Positions 1 through 5,317 of a stretch of 6,515 nucleotides of DNA are shown here, piece after piece. The notes under the pieces were generated by a model. The model did no database searches. It had not been told where the DNA came from and saw nothing but the letters and a program-made list of their open reading frames with translations. This stretch comes from Thermoplasmata archaeon (lineage in GTDB: Archaea; Thermoplasmatota; Thermoplasmata; Halarchaeoplasmatales; Halarchaeoplasmataceae): NCBI GenBank assembly GCA_019594025.1, contig JAFDUB010000091.1, forward strand, positions 1 through 6,515, written 5' to 3'. Made by a program: the position numbers and the translations under genes. The number at the start of each line of letters is the position of its first letter. Position 1 is the stretch's first letter.

Positions 1-50
1 GCCAATCTATTATATTCTTGGTTAAATGCAAAATTTGTTAATGTGTTCAT
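1..50 (-). CDS. N-terminal fragment of an unidentified leaderless gene (runs off the left edge)
   Basis: An open frame starts at the ATG at 50-48 and stays open to the window edge, giving 16 full codons (MNTLTNFAFNQEYNRL). Two in-frame ATGs lie upstream at 56 and 74. The ATG at 50 is preferred because a strong archaeal TATA-like box (72-79) ends 21 nt before it, which places transcription start on or beside this codon and leaves no room for an SD site. The other two ATGs are too close to, or inside, the TATA box. Too little protein is visible to name a family. It follows the PAS gene on the same strand but has its own promoter in the 63-nt gap. The gene call rests on the promoter geometry and open frame, so a chance frame remains possible. 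Confidence 0.5.
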   Translation of the reverse strand, partial: MNTLTNFAFNQEYNRL

Positions 51-66
51 GTTCATATGAACACAT
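41..66. promoter_or_regulatory. Palindromic candidate operator over the predicted transcription start
   Basis: ATGTGTTCAT (41-50) is repeated inverted as ATGAACACAT (57-66), with a 6-nt spacer that is itself GTTCAT. An alternative reading is a perfect 14-bp palindrome, TGTTCATATGAACA, at 50-63. It lies between the TATA box and the start codon, where a bound repressor would block initiation. The symmetry is seen directly; operator function is inferred. A role as a hairpin terminator for the PAS gene is possible, but no U-tract follows it. Confidence 0.4.
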
Positions 67-86
67 GCTATCATATAAAGTTTCAC
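50..86 (-). promoter_or_regulatory. TATA/BRE promoter of the left-edge gene
   Basis: On the minus strand GAAAC (84-80) is followed directly by TTTATATG (79-72). This is a good match to an archaeal BRE plus TATA box. The box lies 22-29 nt before the ATG at 50, the spacing expected for a leaderless transcript. Confidence 0.6.
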
Positions 87-113
87 ATCTGGATTACATA
101 ATTGGTGCCATAT

Positions 114-1424
114 TTATTGGGGTTTTTCAAAATTCTCTATAAAAGTTATCAACGCAGCTTTCCTTCCTTCGTAAATTATCGAGGAAACCTGTTCTAACAC
201 CCATCCTAGGGATCCATCTGCCTTTAAGAACCCGTGCTCGTAAGGTTCCTTTCTTTCTCCTCTCAACATCTCCTGAGCTTTAACCGAGACATCCAATCTT
301 TCGTTTTCGGGTACGAAAGATAACGGCCCTCTCCCTAAGACCTCCTCTTCAGAATATCCGCTCAATCGCTGGAAACATGGATTTGACAGCACAATTTTTT
401 CATCCTGCACTACGATTAATCCAACCTGTCTGCTTTCTATCAAACCTCTGCTTATATCTTCGATCTGCCGATTTTTCGTGGTATCGATCATAGAGGCAAC
501 ACTTTTCTTCGTGTTAGGTATGACATCTATGTTTAGATGGATCACTCGTCTTACACCTTCTCTATCATGGAATATAAAATCATATTTCGTAGGTATCGAC
601 GAGGGGTCTTTCCGCCGTGCAATATGATACTTCATCATACGCTCTAAGTCCCCAGGATCTACGAATTCGGTCCATTTAACCCTACCCTCGATTTCTTCCT
701 TAGAATAGCCCGATAATTCGGTGAACCGCTTGTTGACCTTAGATATAGTCCCATTTTCCTCGATTATCGCCATTGCGGTACCGGTGGTTTCGAATATGGT
801 CCGGTATCCTTCTTCAGATATATCCACATATCTTTCCCTTTTATTTTTATCCTTGGCGAGGATCAATAGTTTATCTGGTTTTTCATCTAAATCTTTAAGG
901 ACGGTGTACTGATTCTCTATATGTTTGACCTCGCCGTTGGCAGCTATAACACGATCGATGAAAGTTCCTCTCTGTTTTCCCTTTTCTATTTTTTCTCGTA
1001 AAAAATTGTCGATTTTTTCTTTATCCTCAATATCTATAAACTCAAAGAACCGTTTTCCCAATACCATATTAGGATCGTAACCCAGTACGTCAACAACAAC
1101 CTCGTTAACGTACACTATCTCATCGCTATTCAAATCTACGATCAGTACCATAAGCGCAGGTTCTCCTTGAGCATAAAATACGTCCTCTGCAGTTAAGCTA
1201 TCTTCCTCGAAATTCTGAAAAATAACGATAGGTACAAGCTTTTTTATCTCTTTGATTTCATTTCCGGGATCGGAAAGGATCACGGCAGCGTCGTAGTTGT
1301 TCTGTTTTAGTGCGGAGATTCCGTCTCTAATATCCTCGTATCTTTCAATATCGTTGTTGTCACCGTGAATAAATAGTTCTAGTTTCTCTGATATTTTACC
1401 CTGCCCGATAAACAGTATTTTCAT
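114..1424 (-). CDS. Soluble multi-PAS sensory protein with degenerate receiver-like N-terminus
   Basis: The 436-residue product has no membrane segment or signal peptide. Residues 1-80 alternate short hydrophobic strands (KILFIGQ, YDAAVILSD, PIVIFQ) like a response-regulator receiver, but the acidic pocket after the first strand is absent, so phosphorylation is unlikely. Three PAS domains follow at about 86-193, 205-318 and 328-432. Each has the family hallmark of an Asn followed by a GY(S/D) turn: VNEVVVDVLGYD, VNKRFTELSGYS and SNPCFQRLSGYS. PAS domains bind small ligands, haem or flavin, or mediate dimerisation; the ligand cannot be read here. The protein ends soon after PAS3, with no histidine kinase, GGDEF or HTH domain, so output must go through a partner. 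The ATG at 1424 is supported by a TATA-like box just upstream and by the lack of any SD site. The start lies 190 nt downstream of the GTPase stop. Confidence 0.88.
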   Translation of the reverse strand: MKILFIGQGKISEKLELFIHGDNNDIERYEDIRDGISALKQNNYDAAVILSDPGNEIKEIKKLVPIVIFQNFEEDSLTAEDVFYAQGEPALMVLIVDLNSDEIVYVNEVVVDVLGYDPNMVLGKRFFEFIDIEDKEKIDNFLREKIEKGKQRGTFIDRVIAANGEVKHIENQYTVLKDLDEKPDKLLILAKDKNKRERYVDISEEGYRTIFETTGTAMAIIEENGTISKVNKRFTELSGYSKEEIEGRVKWTEFVDPGDLERMMKYHIARRKDPSSIPTKYDFIFHDREGVRRVIHLNIDVIPNTKKSVASMIDTTKNRQIEDISRGLIESRQVGLIVVQDEKIVLSNPCFQRLSGYSEEEVLGRGPLSFVPENERLDVSVKAQEMLRGERKEPYEHGFLKADGSLGWVLEQVSSIIYEGRKAALITFIENFEKPQ

Positions 1425-1463
1425 AGTAATTTAATAATGATTGGTATACTAATATAATCTTTG
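1424..1463 (-). promoter_or_regulatory. TATA promoter of the PAS gene
   Basis: The minus strand carries TTATATTA at 1457-1450, preceded by ACAAAGA, which may serve as a BRE. The box ends 25 nt before the ATG at 1424, so the leader would be only a few nucleotides. No SD-like sequence lies in the AT-rich stretch before the start. The PAS gene is therefore probably transcribed separately from the fhs-thyX-GTPase operon. Confidence 0.5.
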
Positions 1464-1571
1464 TGGGTATTCATCCGTTTTAAAACGGTTCCCGCAGATG
1501 AGTTCCGGCGGCTCGGGACAATGTCCCTGGATGTCCGGTGTCCAGCCCCCATCTTTTTGTATGCTAAACAC
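1449..1571 (-). CDS. Possible 40-residue Cys-containing small protein
   Basis: Between the GTPase and the PAS gene, one minus-strand frame opens with GTG at 1571, right after an in-frame TAA and one ACT codon, and ends with TAG at 1451-1449. The 40-residue product is rich in Gly, Pro and aromatic residues and has two Cys in a HC-PEPPELI-CGNRF context (Cys18 and Cys26), reminiscent of half a metal-binding knuckle. It stops just at the PAS promoter, and its GC-rich centre contrasts with the AT-rich flank. Against it: the start is GTG, there is no SD site or good TATA box, and no family is recognised. The same DNA contains several inverted repeats and could instead be a structured RNA. A second, less protein-like frame (1552-1421) overlaps it. 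Confidence 0.35.
   Translation of the reverse strand: MFSIQKDGGWTPDIQGHCPEPPELICGNRFKTDEYPQRLY
1462..1558. other. Spacer with clustered inverted repeats
   Basis: Several symmetries crowd the spacer. CCGTTTTAAAACGG (1475-1488) is a perfect 14-bp palindrome enclosed by TGTGGG/CCCGCA arms (1461-1466 and 1491-1496). GGGACA-A-TGTCCC lies at 1515-1527, and CTGGA/TCCAG arms at 1527-1531 and 1541-1545. TGTCC occurs three times (1522, 1532, 1539). On the plus strand this is followed by CTTTTTG at 1553-1559, like a U-tract. The outer arm pairs fully, with one G-U, only if the plus strand is transcribed. This could be a small structured RNA, a control region, or chance symmetry within the small open frame. 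Confidence 0.3.
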
Positions 1572-1613
1572 AGTTTACGAAGGGATTTCCACAACCGTTA
1601 GATTCCCTAACCA

Positions 1614-2261
1614 CTATGTTTTTTTCATTTCTTTCAGCAAGGTCTTAGTTAGGCGGCTAAAAACTTCCTCAACGTTCTTACCTGTTTTAGCACTGGTCGG
1701 ATAGCAGCCGGAAAGTTTCGTCATCTTTTTCTTTCTGGCTCCGTACCATCTCCGTATCATTTCCGACGTAACCGGTTCATATCTCGGTTCTTTGAGATAT
1801 ATATTTTTCATGTAATGCCTATCGACCATGTACTGATGGAATTGTTTCTGAGTTTTCTTGTTCAAGCTTACATTCATCTCTTTTTGAAAATCGCTTATGA
1901 GATCGACCTTGTTAGCGAGTATGTAAACCGGTATTTCACCGGTTACTTTGTAGAGGTCTTTGATCCATTGGTCCACGTTGTCGAAGGTGTTCTTCCGAGT
2001 TATATCAAATACCACCAACGCCCCCTTCGCTCCGTGGTAATATTTCGATTGCAGGTTTGGAGACAGTGACTTCTGACCGAAGATATCCCATATAGATAAC
2101 GTAGATTTCGACTTGGGGATAACTTTTTTCTTTACGTTCACACCGATGGTGGCGATATAGTTGTCATCGAATCTTTGTTCTACAAATCTTCTGACCAAAG
2201 AAGTTTTACCCACGGCACCGTCGCCGATGAGTACAACTTTGAATACGTGTCTTTTCTTCAT
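1614..2261 (-). CDS. Ras/Rab-type small GTPase with extended G4-G5 region
   Basis: The 215-residue product has all five motifs of the Ras superfamily. G1 is the P-loop GDGAVGKTS (13-21), G2 the switch-I Thr38 in IATIGV, G3 WDIFGQ (58-63, with the Gln that helps hydrolysis), G4 NKVD (117-120) and G5 SAKTG (190-194). It should bind GTP and switch conformation on hydrolysis. About 69 residues separate G4 from SAK, against roughly 26 in a typical Rab, so there is an insertion of about 43 residues, rich in Tyr, Lys and Arg. The C-terminus (MKKT) has no Cys for lipidation, so the protein is probably cytosolic or bound through a partner. The ATG overlaps the thyX stop (ATGA), with GAGG (2273-2270) 8 nt before it inside the thyX end, which fixes the start and implies coupled translation. 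The partner and process controlled are unknown; no Roadblock/LC7 gene is in the window. Confidence 0.93.
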   Translation of the reverse strand: MKKRHVFKVVLIGDGAVGKTSLVRRFVEQRFDDNYIATIGVNVKKKVIPKSKSTLSIWDIFGQKSLSPNLQSKYYHGAKGALVVFDITRKNTFDNVDQWIKDLYKVTGEIPVYILANKVDLISDFQKEMNVSLNKKTQKQFHQYMVDRHYMKNIYLKEPRYEPVTSEMIRRWYGARKKKMTKLSGCYPTSAKTGKNVEEVFSRLTKTLLKEMKKT

Positions 2262-2926
2262 TCATCATTCCTCATGGGTTGCCCACAAGAAAACTCCGGT
2301 ATCTCAGGGCATGGACCCCGAAGACAAGGGGCACCGGCATTTTCGAATATTATCGGAGATACATCCTTGCATAGTTTCAGCATCCTATTCGCCATCTCAC
2401 GTATCTCCCACTGCGCCCTGCGGCAGCATCTTAACGAGAAGAAATGCCATAATTCACGGGCGTTCATGGTGATAATTATATTTGTCCTAGTTGCGTTGGG
2501 AAGTACATATCTGGCATCTTCTTTGTCGATATCCCTGTCCTTCAATTCGTTGTAAACTTCACGTATGTTTTCCATAAGATCCTCGTACAACTCGTATGCA
2601 TGCTCGTCTTTTGATATCGATTCCGGTATCACCGGTTGAAAATCCTCTATGTCCACATATCTCTGGCTCTGCTGGCTGTAGGATGCCAGCCTATGCCTAA
2701 CTAGCTGGTGGGTAAGTGCTCGGGACACACCGTGTACGGCGAATGTAAAAGACGAGTGCTCTATTACGCTGTGATGCCCACTTTCCTTTATCTGCTTCAA
2801 AATGTCGTGTATCAAGTCGTCATCCATCTCATCCTTATTCGGTACCTTCTCACGATAACAAGTAAGTGCGGCGTGAGCCGCCGCCCTGTCCGGGTCTGGT
2901 GTATGATTGATCAGTTCTACTTTCAT
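2258..2926 (-). CDS. thyX: FAD-dependent thymidylate synthase ThyX
   Basis: ThyX converts dUMP to dTMP with 5,10-methylene-THF as carbon donor and NADPH-reduced FAD, releasing THF. The 222-residue length is normal for the family. The signature RHR-X7-S is at residues 77-87 (R77, H78, R79, S87), continuing into QRY. GHHSVIEH (50-57) and the helix with NARELWHFFSLR and RAQWEIR (155-176) match the flavin- and nucleotide-binding core. The tail has three Cys (201, 206, 214) in a CLRGPCPE...SCG context. The gene starts 9 nt after the fhs stop. A strong SD, GAGGTG (2937-2932), lies 5 nt before the ATG and overlaps the fhs stop codon, which settles the start. Its stop overlaps the GTPase start. Co-location with fhs fits a folate operon. 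Unlike ThyA, ThyX regenerates THF rather than DHF. Confidence 0.97.
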   Translation of the reverse strand: MKVELINHTPDPDRAAAHAALTCYREKVPNKDEMDDDLIHDILKQIKESGHHSVIEHSSFTFAVHGVSRALTHQLVRHRLASYSQQSQRYVDIEDFQPVIPESISKDEHAYELYEDLMENIREVYNELKDRDIDKEDARYVLPNATRTNIIITMNARELWHFFSLRCCRRAQWEIREMANRMLKLCKDVSPIIFENAGAPCLRGPCPEIPEFSCGQPMRNDE

Positions 2927-2931
2927 TTTAA

Positions 2932-2937
2932 CACCTC
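2932..2937 (-). promoter_or_regulatory. Shine-Dalgarno site of thyX overlapping the fhs stop
   Basis: GAGGTG on the minus strand lies 5 nt before the thyX ATG and matches the archaeal 16S rRNA tail. The fhs TGA (2938-2936) shares its last two bases with this site, so ribosomes ending fhs sit on the thyX initiation signal. Confidence 0.8.
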
Positions 2938-4603
2938 AGAATAATCCACTTATTCTACCGTTCTCATCTACATCTATGTCCAGCGCCGCAGGTCGGGACG
3001 GCAGACCGGGCATGGTGGTGATATCTCCGGCCATGGGTATAAGGAATCCCGCTCCCGCACTTACACCCACCTCTCTTATCTTCACCTCGTATCCACTTGG
3101 CCTACCCTTGAGCTTTCTGTCGTCGGATAGTGAATACTGTGTTTTGACCATACAGATGGGTAGCTCTCCCAGGCCGATACGTTCGATCCTGCGCAGGTCT
3201 CTGCTTGCTTTTTGCGTGTAAACCACATCCTTAGCGCCGTATATTTTGGTGGCTATATCGTATATCTTTTCCCGGGGACCTTCGTGAAGTGAGTACAGTG
3301 GACTGAAACGGCTCTTTCCACCCTTGCAGATATCGATGACTAAGTCGGCAAGTTCAAGGCCGCCTTCTCCACCTTTTTGATGTATTTCAATAACTGCGCT
3401 GGGCACCTGTATATTGTCGCAGAGTTCTTTCAAATATTCTAACTCCTTCTCGGTATCAGACGGGAAACGGTTGATCGCGACTATCACTGGTAATCCGAAC
3501 ATCTGTATGTTCTCCAAGTGCTTGGAAAGGTTGGGAAGTCCTCTTTTCATTGCCTCTAAATCCTCTTTCTTCAAGTCTTTAGCTCCTCCCTGCCTCTTGA
3601 GAGCTCTCACCGTAGTTACCATCACGACGGCGTCGGGCTTCAAGTCGCCTTCTCTGCACACTATGTTGAAGAACTTCTCCGCACCCAGGTCTGATCCGAA
3701 ACCTGCCTCTGTTACGAAGTAGTCGGATAAAGAAAGTCCGATCTTAGTAGAAAGAAGGCTGCTGGTACCGTGGGCTATGTTGGCGAATGGTCCTCCGTGA
3801 ACGAAAGCGGGTCCACCCTCTATGGTCTGCACCAAGTTAGGTTTGATAGCGTGTTTCATCACCGCACCCATGGCCCCTACACCGCCTATATCGGAAGCGG
3901 TGATCGGCTCGTTATCGAAGGTATAGCCGACTATCATTTTTGACATGCGCTCTTTAAGTTCGGTTAAACCCTCGGCTAGACAGAGGGCTGCCATCACCTC
4001 CGAGCTTGCGGTTATGCCGAACGAGTTCTCCATGGGCATACCATGTGATTTACCACCTAGACCTACCACGGTGTTCCTCAGAGCCCGGTCGTTCATGTCA
4101 ACCACCCTAGGCCATGTAACCTTCCTGGGGTCTATGTTCATCTTGTTTCCACGATGCAGGTGATTGTTTAACATGGCTGAGAGCAGATTATGAGCGGTAC
4201 CTATGGCGTGTAGGTCTCCTGTAAAATGTAGGTTTATATCCTCCATCGGAAGTACCTGTGAATATCCCCCTCCTGCGGCCCCTCCTTTTATCCCCATGGT
4301 CGGACCGATCGAAGGTTCTCGAATGCCTAATAACGACTTTTTTTCTCTCCTCCACAGTGCCTGGGACAGTCCTATGGTAACCGTTGTCTTCCCTTCTCCA
4401 CCTCTCGTCGGAGTCATGGTGGTCACCAGTATAAGACGACCCTTTCCTCCGGATCGATAACTGCGTATCGCTTCCATGGTCAGTTTGGCTTTATGTTTTC
4501 CCCAGGGCTCGATATCCTCCTTAGAGAGCCCGAGCTTACCCGCTATATCGACCATCGGTTCAAGTTCCGCACTTTGAGCTATCTCTACATCGGACTTCAT
4601 CAT
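2936..4603 (-). CDS. fhs: Formate-tetrahydrofolate ligase
   Basis: The enzyme ligates formate to THF using ATP, giving 10-formyl-THF, ADP and phosphate in the cytosol. The 555-residue product matches the usual 555-560. The ATP-binding P-loop is PTRGGEGKTT (65-74); in most homologues the stretch reads PTPAGEGKTT, so Arg-Gly replaces Pro-Ala. The family block REPSIGPTMGIKGGAAGGG (95-113) runs into PMEDINLHFTGD (119-130), and VDMNDRALR, EGGPAFVHGGPFANIAHG and the C-terminal GDITTMPGLP block are all intact. Two consecutive ATGs (4603, 4600) open the frame, with no true SD; GGAAG directly abuts the first. It lies 47 nt downstream of the AhpD-like gene and leads the tight fhs-thyX-GTPase operon. 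Its product feeds PurH, encoded divergently nearby, and after reduction by FolD, not seen here, would feed ThyX. The role could be assimilatory or, run in reverse, ATP-yielding. Confidence 0.97.
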   Translation of the reverse strand: MMKSDVEIAQSAELEPMVDIAGKLGLSKEDIEPWGKHKAKLTMEAIRSYRSGGKGRLILVTTMTPTRGGEGKTTVTIGLSQALWRREKKSLLGIREPSIGPTMGIKGGAAGGGYSQVLPMEDINLHFTGDLHAIGTAHNLLSAMLNNHLHRGNKMNIDPRKVTWPRVVDMNDRALRNTVVGLGGKSHGMPMENSFGITASSEVMAALCLAEGLTELKERMSKMIVGYTFDNEPITASDIGGVGAMGAVMKHAIKPNLVQTIEGGPAFVHGGPFANIAHGTSSLLSTKIGLSLSDYFVTEAGFGSDLGAEKFFNIVCREGDLKPDAVVMVTTVRALKRQGGAKDLKKEDLEAMKRGLPNLSKHLENIQMFGLPVIVAINRFPSDTEKELEYLKELCDNIQVPSAVIEIHQKGGEGGLELADLVIDICKGGKSRFSPLYSLHEGPREKIYDIATKIYGAKDVVYTQKASRDLRRIERIGLGELPICMVKTQYSLSDDRKLKGRPSGYEVKIREVGVSAGAGFLIPMAGDITTMPGLPSRPAALDIDVDENGRISGLF

Positions 4604-4650
4604 CTTCCGTAATACGGGCGGAGGTTAAAATCGTTATGGGCACATCAAGG
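4604..4650 (-). promoter_or_regulatory. fhs upstream spacer with weak TATA-like element and small palindrome
   Basis: The minus strand has ATTTTAAC (4631-4624), centred about 24 nt before the first fhs ATG, a weak TATA candidate. CCGTA-A-TACGG (4607-4617) is an 11-bp near-perfect palindrome 3 nt before the start. Either could give fhs its own promoter and operator. Read-through from the AhpD-like gene is equally possible, because no terminator-like U-tract is seen. Confidence 0.25.
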
Positions 4651-5208
4651 TCAATACTCGTAACCTTCTACCTCTTCTTTGTAGAACTCGACGCCCAAGC
4701 CCAGTGCGATACGGTTTACGAAGTTGAAGTAAGCGGTCACTAGAGCTATATTCAGTATGTCATCATCCTGGGAGCCGGCATCTCTCAGAGATTGAATATC
4801 GTCTTCTACCATCGAGTCTGGCTGTTCTGTTAGCTTTTTGGCATAATCCAGCATGATCGCATACTCATCACTCAACTCCACTTTGGTGTAGTCGTCGGAA
4901 AAGCGTTCCACCCTTTCATCGTCCCGCCAGTAATGTTTCAGCGCTTCCGCGTGGTGGTTCACGCAGTAAGCACATCCGTTGGCAGACGAAACCACCACCG
5001 CTATCATCTCACCTTCTTCCCTGCTGAGTGTGGAGTTCTTGAACATCACCGAAAGGTAAAGGTCCATATGTGCCTTCATAGCGGCTGGGTTCAAGCTGTG
5101 TACCTTCATTATGTTGGATACCTTACCTCGAGTACTGCCTATCTTCTTGTACATCCTCTTTAGAGCACCTTCGGCGTCTTCCTCGTCAACCTCGTTTATC
5201 CAAGACAT
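4651..5208 (-). CDS. AhpD-like peroxidase-related protein (carboxymuconolactone decarboxylase fold)
   Basis: The 185-residue all-helical product carries the AhpD active-site layout E-X11-C-X2-C-X3-H: Glu67, Cys79, Cys82 and His86 within EGEMIAVVVSSANGCAYCVNHH. In AhpD these residues form a proton relay and a redox dithiol that reduces peroxides or a partner disulfide. The N-terminus and length fit the peroxidase-related subgroup rather than short carboxymuconolactone decarboxylases. No signal peptide or membrane segment is seen, so it is probably cytosolic; the physiological substrate is unknown. The ATG at 5208 is chosen because a TATA box ends 22 nt before it, which implies a leaderless message, and there is no SD. 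It lies upstream of fhs on the same strand, 47 nt away, so co-transcription is possible. A link to folate metabolism is not established. Confidence 0.88.
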   Translation of the reverse strand: MSWINEVDEEDAEGALKRMYKKIGSTRGKVSNIMKVHSLNPAAMKAHMDLYLSVMFKNSTLSREEGEMIAVVVSSANGCAYCVNHHAEALKHYWRDDERVERFSDDYTKVELSDEYAIMLDYAKKLTEQPDSMVEDDIQSLRDAGSQDDDILNIALVTAYFNFVNRIALGLGVEFYKEEVEGYEY

Positions 5209-5243
5209 GATATTTGTAAGTAGGAAGTATTATTTAAACCGCT
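5208..5243 (-). promoter_or_regulatory. TATA promoter of the AhpD-like gene
   Basis: TTTAAATA on the minus strand (5238-5231) lies 23-30 nt before the ATG, so transcription should begin at the start codon. No SD-like sequence lies in between. The TTTAAA core is its own reverse complement, so weak activity toward purH is conceivable. Confidence 0.6.
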
Positions 5244-5251
5244 CGAAGGAG

Positions 5252-5317
5252 GATATAGATTAGGCCGCAGTAAAGCTTATCAAACACCCTTCTATTGGGG
5301 TGAAATTGGTGCTTTAA
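5252..5317 (+). promoter_or_regulatory. purH leader: candidate promoter, hairpin and ribosome-binding sites
   Basis: GATATAGA (5252-5259) is a plausible TATA-like element that would place transcription start near 5282. The leader then holds CACCCT (5285-5290) and GGGGTG (5297-5302), which pair as a 6-bp hairpin (one G-U) with a 6-nt loop. The 3' arm overlaps GGGGTGA, the stronger SD-like sequence. A second one, GGTG (5308-5311), is 6 nt before the TTG start. The pairing suggests control of ribosome access, but no regulator is identifiable. Confidence 0.35.

Noticed and set aside
1..60. Plus-strand frame entering from the left edge and stopping at TGA 58-60
   Set aside because: Only 19 sense codons of low-complexity AT-rich sequence, on the opposite strand to the promoter-supported minus-strand start. 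It cannot be excluded as the tail of a convergent gene but has no positive support.
1421..1552. 43-residue minus-strand frame with an ATG start whose TGA overlaps the PAS start (ATGA)
   Set aside because: The product is Arg/Ser-rich then Ile-rich with no domain character, it runs through the PAS promoter, and it has no SD site. The overlapping 40-residue frame reads better, though neither is proven.
1461..1560. tRNA gene in the GC-rich spacer
   Set aside because: No acceptor, anticodon and T-arm arrangement could be drawn, and no conserved T-loop sequence is present.
1597..1611. GTTAG/CTAAC hairpin just after the GTPase stop as an operon terminator
   Set aside because: The stem is only 5 bp and no U-tract follows on the minus strand, so the evidence is too weak to call.
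1498..1704. Plus-strand 68-residue open frame
   Set aside because: Its second half is antisense to the well-supported GTPase gene, and no promoter or SD was seen.
5248..5252. Perfect GGAGG on the plus strand in the purH upstream region
   Set aside because: No ATG, GTG or TTG lies at a usable distance downstream; the following frame hits TAG at once. It is also about 65 nt from the purH start.
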